Shown here: piece after piece, positions 21,998-32,579 of the stretch
Layout of the letters: each line of letters starts with the position of its first letter
Numbering within the stretch: position 1 is the first letter of the stretch
Assembly (NCBI GenBank): GCA_030568195.1
Contig: JAJLTO010000013.1
Span: 124,001 to 188,000, forward strand
Direction of reading: 5' to 3'
Source of the DNA: Dipodascopsis uninucleata var. uninucleata
Taxonomy: Eukaryota; Ascomycota; Lipomycetes; Lipomycetales; Lipomycetaceae
Length of the DNA: 64,000 nucleotides
Translations under genes and position numbers: made by a program
The notes under the pieces: generated by a model
Seen by the model: only the letters and a program-made list of their open reading frames with translations
What the model was told of the DNA's origin: nothing
Databases searched by the model: none

Positions 21998-23320
21998 TCA
22001 AACTGCTTGGGGGACTACCCCAAAAGAAACCTTGATATCATCCGGTGATCGAGACATAATAGATCCCAAACGACGTAACAATATCGCATCTGACACTGAC
22101 TTATTCTCTCCTGACCTCTCAGAGAATTTGATCGTATCTACAAAGACCGAAAGCTGACGAACGCATTGATCCACCGAAACTCTCTTCTCCTTCAATGAAT
22201 CGATTATGTCCAAGGCAGTGGTCAAAGACTTTCGTGTTGGAACTATAGCACTGGTTCGTAATAGATGCACTAGGGTTTTGTTGTAGCTCGACATATGATC
22301 TCTTGGAAGCGAGCTATAAAAATCAAGTAGAAATATAGTAGAGCCAACCTGAACAAAAGATGGAAGTTCTCTGATATTTCCCATAGAAGCATTTAATAAT
22401 GAAAAGTTATTGGTAGATATTGACATGATAGCCATCTGAACCATTGCATTGAAAATATTTGGATAGAGAATTTCTGTATCAGCTTTCTCCTTCTCTCGTA
22501 CTGACTTTAACCATCCTGTTATCTTTCTATTCAATTGCCCAGCTGAGTAGAATTTAGCACACAAATACCACCATGTTCGCAATGCCTGGTTCGATAGTAG
22601 CCCTTGTTCAATGACTGAAACAGGGAACTTGGTCATAAAATCAACTAGCCAATCTGCAGTTTCCTCAGTCCGTAGCTGGCCCTGTAGCACTAAAGACACT
22701 TCTCGTAGCTCCACTTCCTTCAAAAATGCATCAAGCAGTTCTTGTGACCAGCCACTTAATCTGCTACTGGAGTATATTTGACTGTTGATAAATTTAGTGT
22801 TCTTAACGAGATTGTTCCATAAGATTTTACATGCCTGCTGTTTCGACAACTTCCCGCGAACAAAAAAGTATTCAAACACTCGCATCAAATCAATTTCTGA
22901 TTTACATACACGTAACTCTTCATGGATATTACTCCACTGCCGACTCGGAAGTGCTGGTCGTGTAGACTCTCTCAGAGATCTCTCCAAGCCTGGCCGATTT
23001 GACATCAGATCGTTTAGAACCGACATAACTGTGCTATAGTGATGCAGCACCCTATCATTCTCACCACTAGCACTATCACTAGCATGCTTTTGCAGGGAAC
23101 GGTCCTCATAGTCCTTCAGTGCATATTTGCGTATAGAATCACATAGCGCTTCGAGAGCCTTTTCATCTTCTTTGTTTGGTTGTCGCTCTTGGTTTGTGAT
23201 AAATGCAACTTGCTTTTCTATTTCACGGTTTCTAGCGGCCCTTGCGCTTGTCGCATTACTTCCAACACTTCTATCCACCAAGGCAATCAGTCTATTCCAG
23301 GACCAACTTTTCCTTGACAT
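21998..23320 (-). CDS. Unknown helical protein, 440 residues
   Basis: I do not recognise this gene. A continuous ATG-started frame of 440 codons has no intron, no membrane helix and no clear signal peptide. The first 35 residues are basic and Ser/Ala-rich (MSRKSWSWNRLIALVD) and could act as a weak mitochondrial presequence. The rest looks alpha-helical, with repeated Trp/Leu-rich segments (for example ADWLVDFMTKFP and LRTWWYLCAKFYSAG). These are loosely reminiscent of helical-repeat proteins of organelle RNA metabolism, but I cannot identify a repeat. It is divergent from alpha-actinin. Frame length and coding-like amino-acid use support it as a real gene; the function is open. Confidence 0.75.
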   Translation of the reverse strand: MSRKSWSWNRLIALVDRSVGSNATSARAARNREIEKQVAFITNQERQPNKEDEKALEALCDSIRKYALKDYEDRSLQKHASDSASGENDRVLHHYSTVMSVLNDLMSNRPGLERSLRESTRPALPSRQWSNIHEELRVCKSEIDLMRVFEYFFVRGKLSKQQACKILWNNLVKNTKFINSQIYSSSRLSGWSQELLDAFLKEVELREVSLVLQGQLRTEETADWLVDFMTKFPVSVIEQGLLSNQALRTWWYLCAKFYSAGQLNRKITGWLKSVREKEKADTEILYPNIFNAMVQMAIMSISTNNFSLLNASMGNIRELPSFVQVGSTIFLLDFYSSLPRDHMSSYNKTLVHLLRTSAIVPTRKSLTTALDIIDSLKEKRVSVDQCVRQLSVFVDTIKFSERSGENKSVSDAILLRRLGSIMSRSPDDIKVSFGVVPQAV

Positions 23321-23789
23321 AGTTTGGATTATATTACTTAAAATATTCTAATTTTGACAACTATCACTGTGCTCACTCTATTGCAAGTCCGATGGATGTT
23401 CACTTGAACTTCTTGTACTGTGCTATGTATTAAAAGTCATTTAAACCATAAATATACCACATACTTGGTATGAGAATATTTCATTGATGTTAAAGGGTAT
23501 TGTACCAAAAACGCGTTCATTTTAGCGTAGCGAGGCTTTTGTTTTCAACATCGAACATAAAAATACTCTCCTTATATATAAACACGATATCCCTTCAGAC
23601 TCAATAATTTTTCTTCGAGAGTTTATAAAATATATATATAGAGTGAGGATTTATAGATTAATATATTCCTTACCGTCTTTTTGATCTACAGATTCAAGTT
23701 ATAATATTCGTAAAATAAATATCCGAAGCTAGCAAATATATATTAGATATACAGAACGTTTTGTTATTCGTGTAAACAAACAGGTTCTT
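23321..23789. promoter_or_regulatory. Divergent upstream region of the unknown gene and alpha-actinin
   Basis: A 469-bp AT-rich gap between opposite start codons. Long TATA-like stretches lie around 23573-23640. No gene is seen. Confidence 0.4.
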
Positions 23790-25925
23790 ATGGCGGCCTC
23801 TCAAACACCGGCATGGGTTGCTACACAGCACAAAGCATTTCTACGATGGACTAACAGTCATTTAACACCACATGGCATAAGCCAAGTGAACAATTTGCAA
23901 TACGACTTTTCAGACGGTGTAAAGCTAATTCAATTGCTTGAAATTATTGGTAGTGAGTCTTTGGGAAGATATGCGATGCACCCGAAGCTTCGTGTTCAGA
24001 AGGCAGAGAATGTCATTGTTGCTCTCGACTATATTAAGCAACGAGGTATTCAGCTATATAATATCGGCGCCGAAGACATTGTAGATGGCAATGTCAAGCT
24101 TATTTTGGGCCTTCTATGGACGTTAATTTTGAGATTCACTATTTCTGAGATCAAGTAAGTGGCAAGCAAACCAGCTACAGTTGGACCTCTATAGCATGTA
24201 TGTGCATGGCTGTAAGGCTCTGACATATAAGCGATGTGGGATCGACATAATGAGAGGGGCAATATGAAATATATGCTCCGTATTGGCAATATACTAATAT
24301 TTATTATTATAGCGCTGAGGGATATACAGCAAAGGAGGGTCTCTTGCTGTGGTGTCAAAGAAAGACTGCTCTTTACGATGACGTCGAAATTACCGACTTT
24401 TCCACAAGCTGGAATAATGGCCTAGCATTGTATGTATATATCGATACTAAAAAGTAATAGCCGTCAATCTAACTTTGTGCCTTTTTAGCTGTGCACTATT
24501 GGACCGTCATCGTCCTGATTTGATTGATTATGATTCGCTCGACAAGTCCAATCCAAAGGCCAATATCGAGTTGGCTCTTAAGCTTGCATCAGAACATGTT
24601 GGAATTCCTGTATGTGGTTACATTCATATTTTGTACTTTCTTATGAACTATGACTAATATATACCATATAGCAACTTCTCGACGTCGAAGATGTCTTGGT
24701 TGCCAAGCCTGATGAGCGTTCTATCATGACTTACGTTGCGCACTGGTTCCATGCTTTCTCTGCTTTGGATAAAATCGAAACTGCCGGCAGACGCATAGAG
24801 AAATTTGTCGAGCATATGAGCTCATCGTACGATATGCAGCATTCCTATGAACAGCGAATCAAACGATTGCTAGATGCTATTAAATGTCAGATGAAAGCTT
24901 GGGATGAGTCTATTTTTACCGGTACATACGCTGATGCTAGACAGCAGAGCTTAGAGTTCACTAACTACAAGTCTAAGCTTAAGCGAGAATGGATTGCTGA
25001 GAAAACAGAGATTACCTCTATGCTAGGAAATATAAAGACTAAACTAGCAACTTATGGATTGAGTGATTATGATCCCCCAGAAAATCTTAGACTTTCAGAT
25101 CTAGATCTGACTTGGAAGTATTTACTCAAAGCTGAAGCTATTCGATCAAAGAAAATTAACGAAGCAATTCGTGACGTTAAAGAGAAACTACGCAAGATAT
25201 TTGCAGATACTGCAAATAACATTGCGCGGGAGATTGACGAACTATCCCTCGAGCTAGTTCAAATTGATGGCGATTTGGATGAACAGCAGACCGCTATTCG
25301 TAAGATTGAGCTAAATATTGAACCTATCAACTCGTTACTAGAGAAACTCAAACTGCTTGATCATGATCTTGAAGAAGCTAATGTTGATGAGAATGACTAC
25401 ACTGTTTACTCGTACGATGAATTACAATACGAATTGAAACTGGCCAAAGATGCTATCAGCAAGAAGTTGGCATTCATAGACAATCAGATCGTGGCGCGTA
25501 GTATGACAAATTTGACTCCCATTCAACTGGAAGAGTTTGAATCTGTTTTTCGCTTCTTTGACAAGCGTCATCAGAATTGTTTGGAGGAAGTAGAGTTTTC
25601 AGCTGCACTGGCAAGTTTGGGTATGGTGTATTCTGACGAGGAGATGCATGAGATTTTTGATGACGTAAGAGAAGGTGAACCATATGTGTCGTTTGAGCAG
25701 TTCATTCGATTCATGGTTGATGTAACAGAAGATCAAAATACTGCTGAGCAGGTTCTACAGTCTTTTATGGAAGTCGCAGAAGGCAAACCATATCTAACTG
25801 ATTTCGATCTACGACATTCCCTAGTTCCAGATCCTATGATAGAACAGCTCGAGGAAATCATGCCCAAAGACAAAACTGGCCAAGGCCTTGACTACGTTGC
25901 ATTCATGGAGCGTCTTTGCATCTAA
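23790..25925 (+). CDS. ain1: Alpha-actinin-like actin cross-linker
   Basis: Bundles actin filaments, in fission yeast at the cytokinetic ring. Four exons, 23790-24154, 24313-24429, 24489-24609 and 24672-25925, encode 618 residues, almost the length of fission yeast Ain1. All three introns (158, 59 and 62 nt) restore conserved sequence: FTISEI-N-AEGYTAKEGLLLWCQRKT, NGLAFCALLDRHRPDL, and EHVGIP-QLLDVEDV. Two tandem calponin-homology domains span about 8-115 and 125-230. A shortened spectrin-like rod with coiled helices runs to about 480, and two EF-hand modules close the protein. The first EF loop (DKRHQNCLEEVE) lacks several calcium ligands, so calcium control is doubtful. The rod is much shorter than the four repeats of animal alpha-actinin, as known for fungi. 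Confidence 0.95.
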
Positions 25926-27332
25926 TAATTTGCATATGACCATCTTCAGAATTGGATGGACACCGTACTACCATATGCTCAATGGAAGACGGATGACTAG
26001 TACAAAAATGGATGTTGATTCGGTAGCAGGTAGATTGGCTATTTACGTGGTTGCCTCACTTGTTGGCTAATTTCAGTTTCCAATATTTTCGTGTTAATTG
26101 CGGACTTTGTATCTACTAGATACGATTGTCCGCCGAGCAGATTCACTCGTTTCAGATACAACCGGATCCTAACAACTCCACATTCTTTTTATGTTTTTTT
26201 GACTAATGCCATGATATCCTACAATAATTCCTTTAATTCCTTTATTTAATGTGGACTGATATAGCAATGCAAATATCAGGAGTTTTGTTGTTTGCAACTC
26301 TCGGAGTTAGTGGGTTTCTTTACTAATATTTTGTTAAATATTCATTCTCATATAATGAGCAATTTTGATCTCAGATACATACATATACACACGCATATAC
26401 ATTTTTATATATAAATTATTCAAGATGATTTTAGTCGTTTGTGTATTCCATACATTCATTAATATTTACTTTAATAGTATCATTTTTGTCACCAAGTAGT
26501 GGATGACAGTCAGTAGCTTTAAATACCGCTTTATTAGAGATGCATAGAAAGTAACTGATTGACAGTCAGTTTTGCTTCATTTTGTCCAATTTGTAGTTAC
26601 CCAATTGAATTCAATTATGAAAATTGCAATACTCTCTCTATTAATATTTGGGATGCAGTGCGCAAGTAATAATTATCAGTTTCCAGTTTAGATAATTTGA
26701 CAGCTATCGACAGATTCCATATTGTAACGTTCATGGAGATGGATAGTCCGCTCCAAAATGATCACTGCAGAAGCGGCTTACAGCCACAGCCACTAGCCAT
26801 CTAGTACTCCTTCTACGCAAAGGTTTAATTTTAGTCGAACAAAAATACGTTAATGTAGACCTTTACCATGTCGAGGCAATAACCTAAAGTGCGAAGAAAT
26901 AAGCTTCGACGGCTGAAGTTTCTCACTGAAGATCGTGCAAAGGTTTGATGGCTCTGCGGGAAAGCGGCTTAGGGTGCAATGAAAATTATTACCAGGAGCC
27001 GACATCATACGCTTTACCAGCTTGTTTCTTCTTGCCAATGAGCATTAAATATAAAGAGAGTGCTATACGGTATAATATTCAACAGAGATTATTTTAATAG
27101 CGTCAGAAGTTTCTAGTGTTTAGCCTGGTTTGCGGTATAAAGTAACAGGGTATACTTGTTACTGGTCTTTCGACAAGGTATTGGATTCTTTCGGAAACGA
27201 CTTCTGTGCCGATAAATGCCGGTTCTATCGTCTTTGACTATAATTTGAAAATATAATATACGATAAGCGTTACTTTACGAGAGTACAGTCTAGAGAATTA
27301 TTGCATGGTATTTGAGCTGTAATGTTAACAGG
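25926..27332. other. 1.4-kb intergenic region
   Basis: Lies between alpha-actinin and the LCAT-like gene, both on the plus strand. It is AT-rich with several short T runs. Short frames on both strands have no support. The LCAT-like promoter must lie at its right end. Confidence 0.5.
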
Positions 27333-29802
27333 ATGCATCTGAGCAAGATCTTTAGAGACAAGCTCCACGCTGCAGATCTGTATCACCGCAAGCCAAAATC
27401 TCACCTACATAGATCACCAGACAATGATCGAAGCGGCTCCAAAGATGCAAATAAATTTGATATAGATGGAGATGGCGTAAATAACAATGAGTATGGAAAT
27501 CAAGAACAAGGAGTCAGAGTACCTGCTACTAGTCAGGAAGCAGCTAGTATCGACCAACTAGACTCAAGCTCGACTCAATCTCTGTCACATAATTCACAGA
27601 CTACTACATCTCCAATTTCTACATCCAGTACTATACAAAAAGCTCGAGATTCTTTCACCGAGCAAGAGGTCAGTAGTAACGAGGATGAGGAAGCTCTTGC
27701 TGAGAATGAGGCTCAAGATTTTATCGGTGGAAAATCAGCAACTTTTTGCGATGGGATCTCAACTGCTTCCATTTCACGAAATGACTATGATGACTACGAC
27801 GAGGGCGATGTGTCGGTGCAAAATAGTGTCACTGATTCTGATAATATGAGAGGGGATAACCGGACTTATCATCCTGTCGCTGTTTCGTCAACTGAGAAAT
27901 CTATAAAGGAGAAATCAATTCATTCCGGCGTAAATTCCATTGCTGAAGGAAATTCTCCGGAGAATGCCAATTCCAGAACTTCTGAAAACAATTCTAGCGA
28001 TGCTGAGAACGATTTTAGTTTGAGCTCTCTCTTGAACGTCCGAACGTTTTCTTTCTCTCTTCCTTTCAATGCAAGTCCCTTCAGTACGTCATCAATATTA
28101 AATACTTCTATTCTAGAGAATTTCCGGGGAAAGCATAATTCCAAGACCCAGAGTGATTCTCGTATTGAGAAACCTGAGTGCATTCACTTAAAGAACAAAA
28201 GGAAACTGTTGAATTCAAACCTCTTAAAATCTACTGGAAGTCTTCTTCATCCTAATTGGAGTTTCCCTGTACTTGGTAATACAAAGAATGATTCTAGGAT
28301 AGATGAAGTCACTGATTTTCAGAAGAGTATCACTTCTCCTAATGACATTGTTACAGACCTTGAAGAAGAAGAAAAAGAAGAAGTTCAATTTCAAGACGTA
28401 CATCAGATGGATAATGCGAGATTAAGGGCAATTCGAGAATCTATCCGTAATTCAGTCTCATTAGATCAATATCCATTCCCTGATGTCGATGGTGACGTCC
28501 TCGTCATGGGGGGATATAGGGGCAGTATTTTACGGGATTCTAAGACTGATCGCCGAGTCTGGATCCCACTAAAAGTTGGTCTAAACATGAGGAAAATAAA
28601 TCTTGAAATCGGACTGTCTGATGAAGATGAACTACGCACTATAGAGGATATCTATCCTGATGGAATATTAGCAAACGTTGGTCCAATAGATATTTCTCGA
28701 AAGTTGATTAAGAAACTCCAGGTAATTTTTTATTTTGTGTGAAGTCTTGCCGTTATTGGAAAGTAGCTAATATATTCTATAGAGTATACCTGGATGCCGT
28801 GTACATGATTATGGATATGATTGGAGGCTGTCTCTCGACATATTAGCTGATAGACTGGTGGATTACTTGAAAACTCTCCCATGTAACCAGATAAGTCCTC
28901 GGAGAGGTGCTATTGTGGTTGCTCATTCGATGGGTGGTTTAGTGGCACATGCTGCAATGCAAAAGGATACTTCACTTTTTCGTGGACTCATTTATGTCGG
29001 TGTACCGACTTCATGTGTGAACATTCTCGGTCCTATACGTTACGGGGAGGCGGTAATGCTCAGTCAGAAGACGCTTTCTGCTCAGGTCAACTTCAGCATG
29101 AGAAGTAGCTTTTACTTCCTACCATTAAATGGAAAATGCTTTTATGACAAGTCTCGGGGAGAGGAGATCAATCTAGATTTCTTCGATCCAGATACTTGGG
29201 TGAAATATCAGTTGTCTCCTTGCGTCTGCTCGAAGTCTACGTCCAATCCTGGAGCAAATTCTTCAGAAATGAAGCCAGCTGAGAAGTCATATACTATGCA
29301 AGACGCTGTAGACTATTTGAGACGTATCCTTCCAAGAGTTAAACGCTTCAAAGAGTCTCTAGAATTTGATCCATCTAAGAAGTACCCTCCATTAGCCGTT
29401 GTTTACAGTCGACAGATACCTACTGTACGGGGATCCCGCGTCAATAGCGAAGAAGACATTATAAATGGTGACTACTCCAACATGATATTTGCTCCAGGAG
29501 ACGGCGTGGTCGCCGCTCGAAATTTAATGCCTCCAAGTGGATTCACAATTCAAGCCAAGATAGAATCGGAGCGTGGACACGTAGGCTTACTGTCAGATAT
29601 CCAGAAGATTGGAGAGGCAATTCAATCAATATTGGATGCTGAGAACGCTATAAAGCAGCATACTCAAGTTCATCACGTTTCAGAGACAAGTATGAACAGG
29701 ATGAATGATATATCTAATAAGCTAGAAAAACGAGACGAGCAAGCATACAGTATGTATACCCCTGGTAATAATTTATTGATGGATGGCATAACGGTACTTT
29801 AA
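27333..29802 (+). CDS. LCAT-like alpha/beta-hydrolase with a long disordered N-terminus
   Basis: Two exons, 27333-28721 and 28783-29802, encode 802 residues. The 61-nt intron starts GTAATT, has AGCTAAT as branch site and ends ATAG; splicing joins LIKKLQ to SIPGCRVHDYGYDWRLS. Residues 1-375 are Ser/Asn/Asp-rich and look disordered. The hydrolase domain begins at DVLVMGGYRGSILRD (about 395). VHDYGYDWR followed by the nucleophile in VVAHSMGGL (Ser about 512) is the lecithin:cholesterol acyltransferase pattern. Candidate partners are Asp about 703 (APGDGVVAA) and His about 729 (RGHVGLL), in the right order for a Ser-Asp-His triad. It belongs to a fungal family usually annotated as a putative lipase or LCAT-like protein. 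Substrate and location are unknown; no signal peptide is seen. Confidence 0.85.
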
Positions 29803-30025
29803 TTTCGGATTTATAATAGGATTTGTATTATTTGCATTTTTTTTGTATATTATAGACATGCATGTTCAATATATATTCCATGAATAAGTTGATTGTGAAC
29901 TGTAGCACATCGTGCCTCTTGACAACCAGTATAAAACGAGGCTCAGAAACTTAGTAATACTTTTGTTTATATTACCTCATCCATATGTCATTTCTATGCA
30001 TAGCTACCAGATCCATCAGGTACTT
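29803..30025. other. Short gap before the tRNA pair
   Basis: 3' flank of the LCAT-like gene, AT-rich, with no feature until the tRNA-Phe gene. Confidence 0.4.
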
Positions 30026-30117
30026 GCGGGGTTAGCTCAGTTGGGAGAGCGTCAGACTGAAGTCTCACTTCGGTACTTGACATCTGAAGGTCCTGTGTTC
30101 GATCCACAGACATCGCA
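30026..30117 (+). tRNA. tRNA-Phe(GAA): tRNA-Phe (GAA) with a 19-nt intron
   Basis: The spliced sequence folds as a standard tRNA and closely matches yeast tRNA-Phe, including TAGCTCAGTTGGGAGAGC in the D arm and TTCGATC in the T loop. The anticodon GAA is at 30059-30061. The intron occupies 30063-30081, directly after position 37, the canonical place for fungal nuclear tRNA introns. The anticodon stem (TCAGA/TCTGA) and T stem (CTGTG/CACAG) pair perfectly. The acceptor stem GCGGGGT/ACATCGC has a G4-T69 wobble and one mismatch, G5 against A68. A run of eight T follows at once (30118-30125). Confidence 0.95.
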
Positions 30118-30125
30118 TTTTTTTT
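30118..30125 (+). terminator. RNA polymerase III T-run terminator of tRNA-Phe
   Basis: Eight consecutive T bases directly after the discriminator base, the usual stop signal for polymerase III. Confidence 0.85.
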
Positions 30126-30250
30126 AAAAACTTTTTGTTTCCTTAAACCCTTATCATTAGAATTTTACCTGTCGTGATTAAAGTTTTATCAAAATACAAA
30201 TTAGAAATTTGCCCTGTTAAACGTTTTATGGAGCTAGTAAAGTATATTAA

Positions 30251-30322
30251 GCCCTCATGGCGTAATGGTAACGCGTCAGACTTCTAATCTGAAGATTGTG
30301 GGTTCGAGCCCCACTGGGGGTG
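30251..30322 (+). tRNA. tRNA-Arg(TCT): tRNA-Arg (TCT)
   Basis: A 72-nt intron-free tRNA. The acceptor stem GCCCTCA pairs with TGGGGGT through G-T wobbles at 1-72 and 5-68. The D arm is GGCGTAATGGTAACGC, the anticodon stem TCAGA/TCTGA encloses CTTCTAA with anticodon TCT, and the T arm GTGGG/CCCAC carries TTCGAGC. The discriminator is G, as in fungal tRNA-Arg(TCT). It lies 133 bp downstream of tRNA-Phe on the same strand and has its own T-run. Confidence 0.97.
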
Positions 30323-30347
30323 TCTGCTAGATGCCTCTTATAGAGTG

Positions 30348-30358
30348 TTTTTTTTTTT
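30348..30358 (+). terminator. RNA polymerase III T-run terminator of tRNA-Arg
   Basis: Eleven consecutive T bases 25 bp past the tRNA-Arg end. Confidence 0.75.
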
Positions 30359-31292
30359 CGCTTTTTCACTTTTAAAAAGCGAATGTTTTATATCGTTCTA
30401 CAACGATCTCTATAATGTTAACTGATATTAAAATGTTTTAAACTTATGTCTCGTGAGATGTAAGTGGTGCGGGTATTCGATGCTTTCTTTAATTGAGAAA
30501 AAAAGCGTCGCAGAAATAGCTTCGTAATGTGTGAATTATTGGCGTCAACTGACAACTACAGACTTATTATTAAAAGTGTATGTGATAACACAAGACATTT
30601 ATTAGATAGTACTCGTGAACTAGTTGATAACATGATTTACATCAGCGATCTTAATAGCAGAAGAAATTTGATCATAATTTAAATTCATTAAAAATTTCAT
30701 CATCAACATTAAAATCATTACAACCATCATCATTAGACGATACTCTACTCGTTTGACTACTTTTCTTCTTTCAGTCTTCTTGTTTCATCTCCTAATCAAT
30801 ATATGCAGCTCCAAAGAATAGCTTGAAAACCTATTTACAATACACATACTTTGTATGTATATTTGTAGGTATCAATTATGCATACATAAAATACATAAAT
30901 ATGTACATATATATGTATAATCACCATGAGTCAAAAGACCAAAACTCCACGACCAAACAAGATAACAAAAATTAATAGACATTAAAAAGATAATAACAAT
31001 ACAATAATTACAATACCAAACAAAGTATAGTAAAAATAATAATATTAGAATTGAGAGAATTATGAATAATATTTATTAACAATAGGCAGTCGAAAAAAAC
31101 TTATAATAAATGTTGGCGGTGCTGCAAATGCAAAAATATATCTAAATATATATTCATTTCCATTGACAAGACCGATTGAATCGAATCAATAGGGAAAACT
31201 ATGCAAACAGTTTAAAAATAAAAAACGCCTGATCTAGATGACGATGCACAATTCGGAACTATAAAGAACATAAATGATCCATGCTTCATATT
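30359..31292. other. AT-rich gap, 3' side of AUR1 copy 1
   Basis: Strongly AT-rich, including poorly ordered A-rich stretches around 30940-31080. It should include the AUR1 copy 1 3' UTR. No gene is seen. Confidence 0.45.
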
Positions 31293-32579
31293 CTAAATCT
31301 TTTCGTTATATCTAGATGAACTGGACATTACACTGTTGTTGCTTGTAACATTACCATTGCCATTGACACCGGGATTGACAAGCGGTCTTCGGAATTCATC
31401 GTTATCAGCAAGGGTTTCAATTTCCCATTCAGATGCTGGGGAATCAGTAGGACTAGCATTTCCTGATGCAACAGAAGAAGAAGTTCCAATGGCCCACTCT
31501 TCGTCATTATTCGAGAACTCTTTAGTGAGTCGAGCTTTAGTTGTGGGAAGAAGTCCCATCTCAATGTAATCGTAGGACCATCTCGAGGCCTTATCCATCT
31601 GTACAGACGGTAAGTAATTTCTTGAACAGATGTAGAAAACAGAGATGGAAAGAAGAGCTCCACCAATCAAATCAATGAAGTAATGGTGAGTAAGATACAT
31701 AGTAGCCCACCAAACCCACATAACCCAAAATGTGACATAAGGAGTCAGCTTAGGGAAGACATTTGATATAAACAGTGCATGAAGAACGGCATGACCAGAG
31801 TGAAGAGATGGGAAAGCGCCAAATACAAGAGGAGAAGCCTCAAATGAAGACGAATAAAGATCTAATCCAAGAATCTGGTCAACCCTAGCAAGACCACCAG
31901 GTGAGCCTTTCACATCGTAAGTCGCAGGTGCCAATCCGTAAATGTTCTCATACCACGGCGGAGAAGTCGGGAACAGAAGTTGAGTAATAACAGCAGCGAC
32001 ATTCATATAACCAAACGATCGAGCATAAACCGGAAGCGATCGCGGAGGAGCAAACAAGAATAAAATGCCAGATACAACAAATGGTGCACCATAATGGATA
32101 AGACCGTACGGAATCCATGCGACGATATCCAAAGCGGGATATGTGTTCGCAGCCAGCATCTTGCTTAAATTTCCACCATAAAGAATGGTTTCAAGACTAG
32201 GTAAGATTCGAACAGAAATACTTGGTCTCCAATTTGCCGGAATGAATCGACATGAGAAAAATAAAATGAGCCATGTCCCGATAGGAATAAAAGGAAAAAA
32301 GAACTGAGACGTAATAGGAAACAGTAGTAGCAAACTAAAGAATATGATAGCTACTAGCTTTATGAACGCAGATGCATCGACGATAGAAAGAACGAAGCAT
32401 GCTATGAAAAAATCAAACAAATATTGCAAGTCATAGACGTTCCATTTGTGCTTTTGGATTCTCAGAAGCGTCTTCTTGATGTCGAAAGATGTATCCAGAC
32501 GAGCAATCGACGAAGAAGGCGATACATCAGTCAAGAAGAGTGACCTAATTTTTCGTCGCAGGTATGTTGTTGGAAACAT
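31293..32579 (-). CDS. AUR1: Inositol phosphorylceramide synthase, AUR1 copy 1
   Basis: Golgi enzyme that moves phosphoinositol from phosphatidylinositol to ceramide, an essential step of fungal sphingolipid synthesis and the target of aureobasidin A. Single exon, 428 residues with multiple membrane helices. The conserved blocks are intact: ILYGGNLSK, YGLIHYGAPF, FPTSPPWYE, GAFPSLHSGHA (His260) and YLTHHYFIDLIGGA (His299, Asp303). The spacing of His260, His299 and Asp303 equals that of the catalytic triad known in yeast Aur1 (His255, His294, Asp298). The C-terminal tail of about 90 residues is polar and Ser/Asn-rich. A second AUR1-like gene lies 4.4 kb upstream in the same orientation. Confidence 0.96.
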   Translation of the reverse strand: MFPTTYLRRKIRSLFLTDVSPSSSIARLDTSFDIKKTLLRIQKHKWNVYDLQYLFDFFIACFVLSIVDASAFIKLVAIIFFSLLLLFPITSQFFFPFIPIGTWLILFFSCRFIPANWRPSISVRILPSLETILYGGNLSKMLAANTYPALDIVAWIPYGLIHYGAPFVVSGILFLFAPPRSLPVYARSFGYMNVAAVITQLLFPTSPPWYENIYGLAPATYDVKGSPGGLARVDQILGLDLYSSSFEASPLVFGAFPSLHSGHAVLHALFISNVFPKLTPYVTFWVMWVWWATMYLTHHYFIDLIGGALLSISVFYICSRNYLPSVQMDKASRWSYDYIEMGLLPTTKARLTKEFSNNDEEWAIGTSSSVASGNASPTDSPASEWEIETLADNDEFRRPLVNPGVNGNGNVTSNNSVMSSSSRYNEKI

